From Cyanobium sp. Cruz CV13-4-11 (GTDB taxonomy: Bacteria; Cyanobacteriota; Cyanobacteriia; PCC-6307; Cyanobiaceae), in contig NZ_JAGQCH010000009.1 of the NCBI RefSeq assembly GCF_024346055.1, positions 45,775-109,774 of the forward strand: 64,000 bases of DNA, given 5' to 3'. Under the pieces are notes generated by a model, which did no database searches, had not been told where the DNA came from, and worked only from the letters and a program-made list of their open reading frames with translations. Below are positions 24,112-33,460 of the stretch, in pieces (positions within the stretch are counted from its first letter, which is position 1; each line of letters begins with the position of its first letter). The position numbers and the translations under genes are program-made.

Positions 24112-24732
24112 ATGCTCCGGTATACGCTTCTGGCTGATGGCACCTCCGACAAGGTGCTTATGCCGATCATCAACTGGCTTCTTGTCTACTCAGGCGTTCC
24201 TGTAGCAATCCAGGGTGAGTGGGCTGATCTATCAGGATACAGTGCGAAATCGCTTGAAGATCGTCTTGCACGTGCGGTAGATCTTTATGATTGCGACTTG
24301 CTTTTCATACACAGAGATGCGGAAGCCCAAGGAAGAGAGGACAGATTAAGCGAAATAAGTGTTGCCATTCGTCGTGCAACAATGGCCTTTGAATGCGATT
24401 ATATCCCAATTATCCCTATTCGCATGACTGAGGCTTGGCTGTTGATTTCAGAGTATGCCATCAGATATGCTGCAGAGAATCAGAATGGAACTGTGCCATT
24501 GGCATTGCCTAACCTATCTCGCCTAGAGTCATTGAGTGATCCCAAGGAGTGTCTGTACGGATTGCTGCGAACTGCTAGCCAAAAAACTGGAAGACGGCTT
24601 AGAGAGTTCAAACCACAGAGGTTCGTTCATCGCATCCCTGATGTGATTGATGATTTTTTCCCGCTCCGGATCCTGTCCAGTTTTCAGGCATTAGAATCTG
24701 ATGTCCGCGAGTGGATTTCTCGCTCCTATTGA
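24112..24732 (+). CDS. TOPRIM-like (DUF4276/DUF4435-like) partner of the ATPase
   Basis: 206-residue protein. The N-terminus MLRYTLLADGTSDKVLMPII looks like a TOPRIM first strand and turn, although the expected catalytic Glu (as in V-E-G-x-T-D) is replaced by Asp. A later strand DLLFIHRDAEAQG supplies the D-x-E/D-like acidic pair. The rest is helical, with IIPIRMTEAWLL resembling the DUF4276 family. It starts 5 bp after the ATPase stop, so the two are one operon. In PARIS- and AbiL-type systems the ATPase senses the phage and the TOPRIM protein is the effector nuclease. The family assignment is by pattern only, and the Glu-to-Asp change leaves catalytic activity open. Confidence 0.65.
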   Translation: MLRYTLLADGTSDKVLMPIINWLLVYSGVPVAIQGEWADLSGYSAKSLEDRLARAVDLYDCDLLFIHRDAEAQGREDRLSEISVAIRRATMAFECDYIPIIPIRMTEAWLLISEYAIRYAAENQNGTVPLALPNLSRLESLSDPKECLYGLLRTASQKTGRRLREFKPQRFVHRIPDVIDDFFPLRILSSFQALESDVREWISRSY

Positions 24733-24755
24733 TTGATGATGATCTCAGCGGAGCA

Positions 24756-24845
24756 GTACAACATCGCCATGCACTTGAGCCGCCACCGAGGATCTCATCT
24801 GTCTTCCCAACAGGGGCGTGCGGCCAAGTGATGGCAGCGTCAGCT
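24756..24845 (+). other. attC-like integron recombination site D
   Basis: Imperfect palindrome 24 bp after the TOPRIM gene stop. The left simple site is GTACAAC. After the spacer ATC the left arm is GCCATGCACTTGAGCCGC (24766-24783). The right arm is GCGGCCAAGTGATGGC (24820-24835), followed by AGC and the end GTCAGCT. The arms pair over 16 bp with two unpaired bases (G and A) in the left arm, the extrahelical-base layout used by integron integrases. The right end has GTC where GTT is expected, so this copy may be weakened. Its stem is nearly the same as that of site C at 58.4 kb. Confidence 0.68.
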
Positions 24846-24877
24846 TGTCAACAAGCCCAGTATCTTCAGCAGACCCC

Positions 24878-24901
24878 CACCTGATCAATACAGGTCAGGT
24901 G
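24878..24901. terminator. Stem-loop after the giant-protein operon
   Basis: Perfect 7-bp inverted repeat CACCTGA ... TCAGGTG with a 10-base loop, starting 6 bases beyond the stop of the 1440-aa gene on the minus strand. No T-run follows, so it is either a weak or factor-assisted terminator or an mRNA 3' end stabiliser. A second small hairpin (GCTTGT-CA-ACAAGC, 24843-24856) lies between it and site D. Confidence 0.35.
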
Positions 24902-24906
24902 TGCCT

Positions 24907-27900
24907 TCAGGTCATACGTACATGCTCCACAAACACAAGCCGGCGGCCGGTCTTGGTGCTGGTCATGCTGTGGCGCGGGGCTGGACCATCGATGGCGTAC
25001 TCCTCATACTCGGCGATCACCAGCCGTAGCTCTGCGCCGTCCGGCTCGGGCAGGTCGATCCGCCCGTCCCAGAGCGGCGGGCGCAGCCAGAGCTGTTCCG
25101 CCCCGACCCCAAGGGCCAGGGCTTCGGCGAAACGGCGTTCGGCGATCAGTTCGCGGCCCAGAGCCAGACGTTCCGGTGCCGGCGCGAACGGTCCGATGGC
25201 CGGGACCCCGTCGGCGGCAACGCCGTCGCCGATCCGGACCCAGCCGAAATCGGAGCCGAGCGTGGGTTCCAGCCGTTCGAGCCACACCTTCACCACCGGT
25301 GTCGGCGACACCGGCGTGACCTGATTCACCTGCCCGCTCAGCACGTCGATTTCGGAGCGCGGCCGCACCTCCCGCGAGCCGCCGGAAGCCTCGTAACCGC
25401 TGCCGAACAGCGTCACGCGGCGCGAGCGTCCCTCGCCGGGGGCGCGCACGACCAGCGAGCGGTCGGCGGCCAGTTGCATCACGTCGGCCAGCACCACCTC
25501 GGACAGGTGCGCGCCTTCGGTGGAACAGGGCTGATAGCGCGCCAGCGCCAACCGCACGAACGGCCAGTAGGCCGCACCGCTGTTGACCTCGATGTCGCAG
25601 AACCAGAGCCCGCGCTCGGGGTCATAGGTCACGTCATGGGGCGCGACCACCACCGGGGCGTTGCTGCCAGGCAGGCGTGGGGTCACGAAGAAGGGCCCGG
25701 GTGGCTGGTCGGCCTCGCTCGCGGGAGCCTCCGGCGGCAGCCAGGCCCCGGTGGGGTCGGCCTGCCAGCGCGCCAGCGGAAACGCGCCAGGGCCTGGTGC
25801 GACGCCCGGCACGAACGGCGACTGCCAGATCGGGTCGTTGCCCCACTGGGTCACCGTCCGGCGATAGACGCCGCCCGAGGCGCTGTCGGGGTCGCCTGCC
25901 AATCCCGCGGGCGGGAGCACCACCGCCAGCATCTCCCCATAGCCGCTCCCATTCCAGGGCCGCTCCAGCCAGACCCGCAGTCCGCCGCCCTGGCGCCAGC
26001 TGCGCTGGTTGCCATCGGCGTCGCGGCTGCGCACCCAGCCGAACGTGGGGACCACATAGAGGATCTGCGGCGCCGGCGGCGGAGCCGAGCTGGGCACCCA
26101 GCCCACCGTCTCGGGGCCCTCCAGCGTGATCGCCTCCATCAAGTCCGCGGGCAGGTGCTCGCGGTAGCGGGTGGTGGCCAGCAGGCGATAGGCAATCCGG
26201 CGATAGCGGGTGTCGTTGAATTCATGGGGGCGGATCGCCAGGCGGTCGCGGCGTGGGCTGTTCACGCCGATCACGTCGGGGCCACGGCCTTCATCGGCGG
26301 GCAGGGTGTGGTCGGCATGGGCACCGGGGCCGCTCTGGTAGTCCCCGCTGTCGGTGACCTTGATGTGGAAGGCCAGGTCCGCCCGCGGCTGGTCTCCGGG
26401 ACCCGCGCTGCCCAGAGGCTCGAGCGGCTCGTGCCAGCGCGCCAGCAGATCGATCCGATCGGTGCTCTTCAGGCTGACCCGGGCCGGAAACACCGGGAAA
26501 ACCGCGGTGTTGCCGGTGTCTCGCCGCAGCTCCAGATCCTCGATGCGGGGCCGGATCAGCGGGCGCTGGACGGCATGGACCAGTTCGACGTCCTGCCATG
26601 GGGTGAACAGCCAGGTCCGGCCGTCCAGGGTCGGCTCGGCCAGGGCGTCCCTGGTCGGCTGGTCCAGCCACTCCCACAGCCCCATGCGTTCGAACAGGTC
26701 GCGCTTGCGGATCTGCATCGACAGACGCAGGGTCGCCCGCTCGCCCTTGGCCAGCGGCACCCGCAGCACCCTGGTCGCCGCGTCGAACGCCGGCTTTTCG
26801 TCCGGGGTCGTGGCCTCCGAAAGGGCGATGGTGAAGGGCTGCGCCTCGGGCCAGACCGCCCCCTCGGGGTAGAGATCGATCGCGATCGTCTCGGCCTCGG
26901 CCATGGCCGGATGGCCGAGGAAGCGGGCGGCCACGCGCTTCGCCATCGGGTCGGGCAGCCACGTGAGCGCCCGGCCCTCGGGCCACACCCCATAGCGCGC
27001 GGCCTCGGCCAGCGGCTGGGCCCCGACGGGCACCGCTTCCTCGACGAGCGCCGCCAGGGGATCGCTCGCCGGGCGGTCCTTGTCGAGCGCGAGCAGGGCG
27101 AAGCTGGCCGGGTTCAGCTGGCCGGCCTGATCCAGCGCCCCGTGCAGCTCCGCGTCGCGCACCGTCACCTGCGGCGGCAGCACGGCGCGGATCGCCACTT
27201 CAGGGCTGGCGGCCGGGTCGTCGAAGACCTCGTTGAAGCTGCGGATCACCATGCGCGCCATGGCCTCGCCTTCGGCCAGCACTGGGCTGGCTCCGCCGGC
27301 GGACCGCACGAGGGCGATCACCGGCGCCGCCACCGGTTCGAAGCGCAGGAAGGGCCGCGGGGCAGCGGCGGGAGCCTCGGGGCCGAAATCGGCTTCCGCC
27401 GGGGGCAGCGAGTTGCCGGCCAGGTCCACCGCCCGGGCGCGCAGGGCATAGGAGCGTCCGTAGCGCAGCCGCGGCAGCGACCCCGGCACGGCGCCGAAGC
27501 GCGAGGCGAAGTCCAGCCCCGCCACCGCCCCGGCGCCGTCGCTGAAGCGCGGCTTGCCGTCGGGACCCTTGTTGATGTCGTCGCCCACACCCCGTCCCGG
27601 CGGTGGCGCCGCGAGGCTCCACCCCGTCCAGGCCACCATCGCCTCGTGCAGGTTCAGGATGTCGGCGTTGTAGGTGGGGTCGGGCGAGCGGGTCGCCGCC
27701 AGCTGCACGGTCGCCTCCTCCTCGCCGGCGGCCGGACTCACCACCACCGCGCCCGCGCCCTGCCCCAGGGTGTAGGTCGCCAGCCGTCGGCACAGGGATC
27801 GCCACACACCCGTGCGGCTGTCCCAGACGTCGATGCGATAGCCGCGCACCAGGTCCTCGGCCCACAACGCCACCGCCGGCACCGCCGCCGCCGCACCCGC

Positions 27901-29229
27901 CAGCTGGGCCTTGGTCTGCGACAACCGCGCTTCAAGCGCCCCGGCGCGGTCCTTGCGCACCAGCATCAGCCCGGCGGTGCGCAGGGCCGGGGCACCGGCC
28001 CGCTTGTCCTTGCGCGTCACGTCGTCGAACAGGTGCGCCGGGTCGCTGGCGGCGATGGAATCCGCCTGCCGCAGCGAACGGGCGAAGTTCATCAGCTTGA
28101 ACACGGCACCGTCCACATCCGCCTGCAGCACATCGAAGCTGTCGGGCTGGCTGTAGAGGTCGAGCAGGCCAGCCTCCACCCGCATCTCGATCCCGGGGCC
28201 CGGCGCCACCCGTGAGCGGGCGCTGAAGCTGCGGTCGCCGATCCTGGCCTTCGTGACCGGTGCCAGATCAGCCACGTCCTGGCGCGTCGGCAGGTCGGGG
28301 AAGCGCACCACGACGCTCAGATCCACATCGCCGGCCTGGAACAGGCCCGGATCCAGCTGAAAATCCAGCACTAGCCCCAACCGGCGCAGCAGCGTCGGAT
28401 AGGCGTTCAGGGCCGCAACGGCGCGGTGGAAATCGAAGCTCGCCGCCAGTTCCGCCTCGCTGGCCGGGGCGGGCGGGCGTTCGAACCCTTCGGTGTCGAC
28501 GCTGATCCGTGGATCGTCGACGCGCGCCACACGCTGAACCTCCTTCGGCCGCAGCGGCGGCGTGTGGAACAGCTCGAACCGGGCCAGGTGCGCCGCGGCG
28601 GCTGCCGGTCCGCGTCGGCCTGAGCCGACCGGGGCCAGGTCGGCCAGCCTGCGCAGGGTGGCGAAGCGCCGTTCGGCCTGGCTGGCACCTCCGGCCCGCG
28701 GCAGGTTGCGGGCGCCCTCCGGCGTGCCCCAGCGGTCGACCTCGGCCACCGCCTCCACAAGTCCACTCCAGAGTGGATCCTCCAGCAGGTCGGCGCCGAT
28801 GCGCGGCAGCACCCTGGCCGACCGCTGCGCCAGATCGACGTAAAGGTCGCGCACCAAATCATGGACATCGGTGCTGCTGTAGGAATTGAGCTGGCTGTCG
28901 AGGATCTCCGCCTTCAGCCGGTAGGGCGTGACCGGCAGTGCCGGCCCGAACAAGGCCGTCCAGACGGCGCTGTCGGGGGCGCCCAGCGTCGTGTCATGGC
29001 CCTTCCCCCCCACCGATCGACTGGCGACCGGCTGGCCATTGGCCAGGATCGTGACGTCGGCCGTCGCCAGGGCTGCCGGCCAGTCGAGCCACTCGGGAAA
29101 ACTGGCCAGCACCGGCGCCTCGGCCTCGGGGTCGAGCCGGGGTGAGAGCAGCACCGAGAGGCGCAGTTGGCCATCCTCGGTGCTGAGGCCATTGGGAAGA
29201 CAGGTCCAGACGAAACGCTGCCGGGTCAT
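24907..29229 (-). CDS. Giant protein of unknown function (1440 aa), second gene of a coupled pair
   Basis: 1,440-residue protein with no recognised catalytic motif, signal peptide or membrane helix. It begins MTRQRFVWTCLPNGLSTEDG and continues with a region about SVLLSPRL and FPEWLDWP. A fibronectin/Ig-like strand pattern (YALRARAVDLAGN) is at about residue 595. In the last third come HEFNDTRYRRIAYRLLATT, ILYVVPTFGWV and GGLRVWLERPWNGSGYGE, which look like a conserved domain of large bacterial hypothetical proteins. Its ATG shares one base with the stop of the 1199-aa gene (TGATG), so the two are translated together. The composition is GC-rich, with a proteobacterial or actinobacterial flavour. 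I cannot name a function; a multi-domain beta-rich structural or surface protein is a guess. Confidence 0.72.
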   Translation of the reverse strand: MTRQRFVWTCLPNGLSTEDGQLRLSVLLSPRLDPEAEAPVLASFPEWLDWPAALATADVTILANGQPVASRSVGGKGHDTTLGAPDSAVWTALFGPALPVTPYRLKAEILDSQLNSYSSTDVHDLVRDLYVDLAQRSARVLPRIGADLLEDPLWSGLVEAVAEVDRWGTPEGARNLPRAGGASQAERRFATLRRLADLAPVGSGRRGPAAAAAHLARFELFHTPPLRPKEVQRVARVDDPRISVDTEGFERPPAPASEAELAASFDFHRAVAALNAYPTLLRRLGLVLDFQLDPGLFQAGDVDLSVVVRFPDLPTRQDVADLAPVTKARIGDRSFSARSRVAPGPGIEMRVEAGLLDLYSQPDSFDVLQADVDGAVFKLMNFARSLRQADSIAASDPAHLFDDVTRKDKRAGAPALRTAGLMLVRKDRAGALEARLSQTKAQLAGAAAAVPAVALWAEDLVRGYRIDVWDSRTGVWRSLCRRLATYTLGQGAGAVVVSPAAGEEEATVQLAATRSPDPTYNADILNLHEAMVAWTGWSLAAPPPGRGVGDDINKGPDGKPRFSDGAGAVAGLDFASRFGAVPGSLPRLRYGRSYALRARAVDLAGNSLPPAEADFGPEAPAAAPRPFLRFEPVAAPVIALVRSAGGASPVLAEGEAMARMVIRSFNEVFDDPAASPEVAIRAVLPPQVTVRDAELHGALDQAGQLNPASFALLALDKDRPASDPLAALVEEAVPVGAQPLAEAARYGVWPEGRALTWLPDPMAKRVAARFLGHPAMAEAETIAIDLYPEGAVWPEAQPFTIALSEATTPDEKPAFDAATRVLRVPLAKGERATLRLSMQIRKRDLFERMGLWEWLDQPTRDALAEPTLDGRTWLFTPWQDVELVHAVQRPLIRPRIEDLELRRDTGNTAVFPVFPARVSLKSTDRIDLLARWHEPLEPLGSAGPGDQPRADLAFHIKVTDSGDYQSGPGAHADHTLPADEGRGPDVIGVNSPRRDRLAIRPHEFNDTRYRRIAYRLLATTRYREHLPADLMEAITLEGPETVGWVPSSAPPPAPQILYVVPTFGWVRSRDADGNQRSWRQGGGLRVWLERPWNGSGYGEMLAVVLPPAGLAGDPDSASGGVYRRTVTQWGNDPIWQSPFVPGVAPGPGAFPLARWQADPTGAWLPPEAPASEADQPPGPFFVTPRLPGSNAPVVVAPHDVTYDPERGLWFCDIEVNSGAAYWPFVRLALARYQPCSTEGAHLSEVVLADVMQLAADRSLVVRAPGEGRSRRVTLFGSGYEASGGSREVRPRSEIDVLSGQVNQVTPVSPTPVVKVWLERLEPTLGSDFGWVRIGDGVAADGVPAIGPFAPAPERLALGRELIAERRFAEALALGVGAEQLWLRPPLWDGRIDLPEPDGAELRLVIAEYEEYAIDGPAPRHSMTSTKTGRRLVFVEHVRMT

Positions 29230-32200
29230 CAGGCTGCCTCCAGCGCGAAGGCGGAGCAGTAGTCGTCCCAGACCGTCTGGTCGGGCATCAGATCGAGGAA
29301 GCGCGGATCGGCCTTGCCGCCGCCGAATTCGCGCCGGCAGCGCACCGTGACATCGAAGCTGAGCAGCAGCACCTCCACCTCAACGATCAGCTCGGCTTCG
29401 CCATAGACCACCGATCCGCCGCCGTCCTTCTCATAGGCCAGTTGCAGGTTGAAGGTGAGGGAGGCCGAGAAGATCGCCACCACGGTCAGCTCGCCATGGA
29501 TCCGCACATAGCCCGCCAGCTTCACGCGGCCTTCGCTCTGCCAGTGGAAATAGACCCCCGCCTTGATCTCGACCGTGCCCGAGGCGACAACGAGGTTCAG
29601 CGCGATGGCCGCACCGAATTCCAGCGCCGCCTCGATCTCCTGCACGCCCTTGGCTCCCACGCCGATGGCAAAGAAGCCGCCGCCGCCCAGCAGCGACACG
29701 GTCAGGCTGAACGGGCTCTGGCGTTCGGCGAAGTTGAACCGCACCGTCACGGGGCGGTTGTCGAACGGCAGGCTGAAGCCGGCGCCGAGGCTGACGTTCG
29801 AGAGCGAGAAGATGCCCACTTCGATGGCCGGCAGGCCCAGGGAATAGCCGGCCGCGATGCCGCTGGGGGTGACGCTGAGCCCGGCGCCGTCGCCGAACCC
29901 GCCGCTGGGGATGAACGAGCGCAGGTCGTTGACGAATTCCAGCGGCCCGCCGAAGCGCACGGCGTCGTCCCCCTCGGCCAGGGCGACCGCGACCGAGGGC
30001 TTCTGTCCCGGCAGGGCATCGAAGCTCAGCCGCCGGAACCACAGGATGATGCAGCCGAAGAGGTTGAGCTTGAAGTTCTCCAGCGCGGCATGGGCCTCGC
30101 GCGTGGGGGGCCGGGCCGGGTCGAACGGCACCACCGTGCGGCCTGACAGGCGCAGGGGCGTCGGGTTCACGCCGTCCGCCTCCGGCACCATCAGCTTCAG
30201 GGCACCGGGGCGGGTGACGACAGTGGCCCACTCGAACGTGGCCTCGATCCGGTCCGGAAAGGGCGTCTCCAGCAGACGCGGCGCATCGGCGGCATCCAGC
30301 GCGGCCACCACAGGGTTGATGATCTCCCCCAGCGCGATGCCGCCGATCAAGGTGGCGTCCAGCGGGAAGAAGTCGGCCACGCTGAAGCGGTTGGCGATGC
30401 CGTTCGCCAGCGCCGCCTGCGTGCTCTGGCCGGGCTTGGCGGACACCGGGCCGGAGCGCTTTGACAGGCCATAGATCGCCATCTGCGGCGCGCCGATCCC
30501 GCCCAGGGCGTCGGTCTGGGCCTGGCCGCCGCCGCCGAACGTCAGGGGATGGGCCTGCCCCGCAACCTCCAGGAAAATCTCGCCGGGGTTCGGCTCGTTG
30601 CGAACCACCACACCGGGGTAGCGCATGTCGATCCCGTCCGCCCGGCCGAGCAGGGTCTGGATCGCCGGCACCCGCACCCTCGCCTGCTCCATCTCGGGAT
30701 GGAACCGCGGCGCAAGGTCGTCGGCCCCCACCACACCGCCCACGGTGAAGCGCATCCACTCCGTCGGCAGGCTCGACACACCACCGCCGGCATCGAAGCG
30801 CACGCTGCCGCCGCCCAGGTTGGCCTCGCGACGCGGCGGATCGGCGGCGTCATACCCGGCGCGGATCTCGGCGCCGCGCGCCCGGTTGGCGACCTCGCTG
30901 ACGAACAGCATCGGCAGCGTGAACACCCGCCGCTCGCCGTTGCGATCGGTGCCGGCGACCTCAAAGCGCAGATCCCCGCTGCCCTGCAGCCGTGGCCAGA
31001 ACGCCATCCGGGGCGAGATTTTGATGGTCTTGTTGCCAAGCTGAACATTCACATAAACGGCGGCGCCGGCGGGCCCGTCGATCTGCGACAGCGGGGCGGC
31101 GGGGTCGCTCAGGTCCGGGGTGGTCCCGGTCAGGATCTCGACCTCGGTGAAGGGCAGGTTGCGCCCACCGTGTTCATGGGTGCTGCCGTCATACCGGCGA
31201 ATCCTCTCCCGCACGATCAGGAAGAAGCGCTGGCGCAGCACCGCCAGCCTGTCGCCCGGGCGGGCCGGGTCGGAGGATTCGAACCGGCGTTCGGTCACCT
31301 TCACCAGCGAGGCGGCATGGCCGAAGGGCATCAGGAAGCCGGCATAAACCACGCGCACGACGTGGTCCCGCCCCAGCGTGGCGAGGTGACGCCATTGCTC
31401 CAGGTCGACCCCTTCCGGCCGGGGCTCCCAGTCGCCGCCGGCCTCCAGCAAGGCGCCGAGCGCGGACAGGTGCAGCCGCTTCGCCTCGGCCGATGCCGGC
31501 AGGTACGTCCGGCCCGAACCGGCCCGCTTCTGACGCCAGTCGGCGGTGAGCTTCACGAGGAAATCCCGGTCCTGCCGGTCGAGGCTCATCCGGAACGGAC
31601 CCGCCACATCGCCCGTGGCATCCAGATCGGGGGACCACAGGAAGCGCAGCCGCGACGGAGCACCGCCCGCGCCCGACAACCTGGTATGCCAGAGCTCGGT
31701 CCTGCCGCGGGCGGTGACAGGAACGTCGCGATGCTGCCATTGCGGCGTCCCGGCAGGGGTCCCGATCGGCGTCATGTGCAGCCGATAGGGCAGCTCCAGA
31801 GCGGTGACCGAGCTCTCTGGCCGGTGCGGTGTGTCGGCCAGCAGTGGCAGGTAGGGCATCGCCTCGATCCCCGCGGCCCGATCACTGATCCCCGCTGCAG
31901 CGGCGGTGGCGGCCAGCCGCCCGGCAGATCCGGCCGCCAGGGCCGCCAGCGTGGCGGTGTGGAGATCACCCCGGCGCAGGAGCGGGTGGCGTTCGAACAT
32001 GCGGTCGGCTTCGCGCCGCAGCGCTTCGAAGGCCACCGAGCCAGGTTGGCCGCCGTTCAGCCCACCGGCCGCGAGATCGGCGATCCGCCGGGCGCCTTCC
32101 TTCAGCCGGCGCCTTGCATCGGCGGCCTCGCCGTCCGAAAGGTTCGACACAATCGCCGTGGACAGACGTTCGGCCACATCGACGCGCCACCAGAGCGGAT

Positions 32201-32828
32201 CGAGATCCACCGCGTCAGGCCGGGCGCCGATGGCGAGGTTCATCGGCCAGTCGCGCAGGGCGGCCAGAACGGCGGCCAGGGTGAAGGGCACGCCATCCAG
32301 GGCGTCCGGCATCCGCAGCGCGATGCGGCTCGGCCCGGCCATGCGCACCCGCGCCGGCAGCCGTCCGGCCAGCGCTTCGGGCTCTGCCTGGATATTGTTA
32401 ATGACCTGCTTTTTTGCAGTATCGCCGGGGACCACCGGCTGGCCGTTCCTGGACGGCGGCAGTTCGTTGCCGGGAACTTTGGCGTCCACATTGGGTTGCG
32501 GCGCCGTGAGGAAGGCCTCCTCGCCGAAGCTCTGGGGCGGAAACTCGATGATCAGGAGCGAGCGCTGGCCCGGGGTGTCGCGGACGAGCCGCGCCGGACC
32601 TTCGCCTTCAGGGCTGATGCGCAGGTTCTCGACCATCAGGTCGAACACCAGATGGTCGTCGGGCCGCCGCACCGGCACCCTGAGCGGCTCGCGCTCCCGG
32701 GGCACCAGCCGCTCGATCAGGGGGCCGACCAGGAACGGATTGTTCACCGAATCAGACACAGGTGCGGAGCGTGGAGGAACCCGATCCGCAAACACCCGTT
32801 GCACCAGCTGGTCGAAGCGATGTCCCAT
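29229..32828 (-). CDS. Giant protein of unknown function (1199 aa), first gene of a coupled pair
   Basis: 1,199-residue protein starting MGHRFDQLVQRVFADRVPPR. No signal peptide is visible. Landmarks are LELPYRLHMTPIG (about residue 346) and GRTELWHTRLSG (about residue 380), a pattern I associate with large uncharacterised proteins of diverse bacteria. The last 200 residues are strongly beta and glycine-rich (for example FSLTVSLLGGGGFFAIGVGA near residue 1050, then alternating hydrophobic strands such as GTVEIKAGVYFHWQSEGRV), suggesting a barrel, a beta-helix or a large sandwich. It is translationally coupled to the 1440-aa gene. Both lie between site D and the helicase gene. The function is unknown. 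Confidence 0.72.
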   Translation of the reverse strand: MGHRFDQLVQRVFADRVPPRSAPVSDSVNNPFLVGPLIERLVPREREPLRVPVRRPDDHLVFDLMVENLRISPEGEGPARLVRDTPGQRSLLIIEFPPQSFGEEAFLTAPQPNVDAKVPGNELPPSRNGQPVVPGDTAKKQVINNIQAEPEALAGRLPARVRMAGPSRIALRMPDALDGVPFTLAAVLAALRDWPMNLAIGARPDAVDLDPLWWRVDVAERLSTAIVSNLSDGEAADARRRLKEGARRIADLAAGGLNGGQPGSVAFEALRREADRMFERHPLLRRGDLHTATLAALAAGSAGRLAATAAAAGISDRAAGIEAMPYLPLLADTPHRPESSVTALELPYRLHMTPIGTPAGTPQWQHRDVPVTARGRTELWHTRLSGAGGAPSRLRFLWSPDLDATGDVAGPFRMSLDRQDRDFLVKLTADWRQKRAGSGRTYLPASAEAKRLHLSALGALLEAGGDWEPRPEGVDLEQWRHLATLGRDHVVRVVYAGFLMPFGHAASLVKVTERRFESSDPARPGDRLAVLRQRFFLIVRERIRRYDGSTHEHGGRNLPFTEVEILTGTTPDLSDPAAPLSQIDGPAGAAVYVNVQLGNKTIKISPRMAFWPRLQGSGDLRFEVAGTDRNGERRVFTLPMLFVSEVANRARGAEIRAGYDAADPPRREANLGGGSVRFDAGGGVSSLPTEWMRFTVGGVVGADDLAPRFHPEMEQARVRVPAIQTLLGRADGIDMRYPGVVVRNEPNPGEIFLEVAGQAHPLTFGGGGQAQTDALGGIGAPQMAIYGLSKRSGPVSAKPGQSTQAALANGIANRFSVADFFPLDATLIGGIALGEIINPVVAALDAADAPRLLETPFPDRIEATFEWATVVTRPGALKLMVPEADGVNPTPLRLSGRTVVPFDPARPPTREAHAALENFKLNLFGCIILWFRRLSFDALPGQKPSVAVALAEGDDAVRFGGPLEFVNDLRSFIPSGGFGDGAGLSVTPSGIAAGYSLGLPAIEVGIFSLSNVSLGAGFSLPFDNRPVTVRFNFAERQSPFSLTVSLLGGGGFFAIGVGAKGVQEIEAALEFGAAIALNLVVASGTVEIKAGVYFHWQSEGRVKLAGYVRIHGELTVVAIFSASLTFNLQLAYEKDGGGSVVYGEAELIVEVEVLLLSFDVTVRCRREFGGGKADPRFLDLMPDQTVWDDYCSAFALEAA

Positions 32829-32863
32829 GCTGGATCGAGGGATTGTCCGGTCGTGTCAAACCT

Positions 32864-33370
32864 ATGCGCCTTGTCGATCCGTGGCGCGTGAGGCGTCGGA
32901 AGTTCTTTTTTCTTTTTGAAGCCAGCTCTACGGCCCAGGCATTCGATCGGCTCCATCGGGCCCTTGATCTTCTGGAGTGGGATCGATCCGATGGTGTGTC
33001 GGTCGGAGCCCAGAAGAGGCTCCGGGCACTTCACGAGGTGGCCAGCGATTGCAGGACTCCTGGCCCGTTTCCTGGGCAGCAGTGTGTGCTGGAGACATCG
33101 GCCCACTGGTCCGTTTTCCTGTGGAAGGAATCGGAGGCGCTGGCTGAAATCGTTCTGGAATCAGCTATACGCCTGCATGACAGGATGACCCGTGGGTTTC
33201 CATTCTGTGGAGGCCATGCAGCGGCGCTGGTGGCTTTGATCCGCGATCAGCCCATCGGCGTAGTGAGCCCCAGGCTGTTCGCTGCGGTGCCCCATCTCCC
33301 CTGGGAGTTCCATTCCCAGAGCGCCACCTGGGATCCCGTTCGGTGCAGGTTCGGCCAGGGACGTGCGTGA
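32864..33370 (+). CDS. Doubtful hypothetical protein, 168 aa
   Basis: An ORF from ATG 32864 occupies most of the gap between the giant-protein operon and the helicase. The product starts MRLVDPWRVRRRKFFFLFEA and has a helical middle (AQAFDRLHRALDLLEW) and a Cys/His-containing end, but no family is recognised. There is no clear ribosome site and the opposite strand is also open. It could be a remnant of an older gene or a chance frame. The gap of about 630 bp has no other feature that I can support. Confidence 0.22.
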   Translation: MRLVDPWRVRRRKFFFLFEASSTAQAFDRLHRALDLLEWDRSDGVSVGAQKRLRALHEVASDCRTPGPFPGQQCVLETSAHWSVFLWKESEALAEIVLESAIRLHDRMTRGFPFCGGHAAALVALIRDQPIGVVSPRLFAAVPHLPWEFHSQSATWDPVRCRFGQGRA

Positions 33371-33460
33371 ACCATTGGCTGGTCCTGGCGCCGTGTGGTC
33401 GGGATTCGGCATCGGCCTGAGCCACGCTCCCCCGGGGCGGCCAGCCCATAGGATTCCACC

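Noticed and set aside
25474..28215. 913-aa plus-strand frame
   Set aside because: Opposite-strand shadow of the 1440-aa gene; His/Arg/Gly-rich translation typical of a mirrored GC-rich frame.
30549..32891. 780-aa plus-strand frame
   Set aside because: Mirror of the 1199-aa gene; the minus frame has the normal amino-acid mix and coupled start.
32895..32920. T-rich run that might be a terminator or promoter element
   Set aside because: No stem precedes the T-run and it lies inside an uncertain ORF, so it has no supported role.
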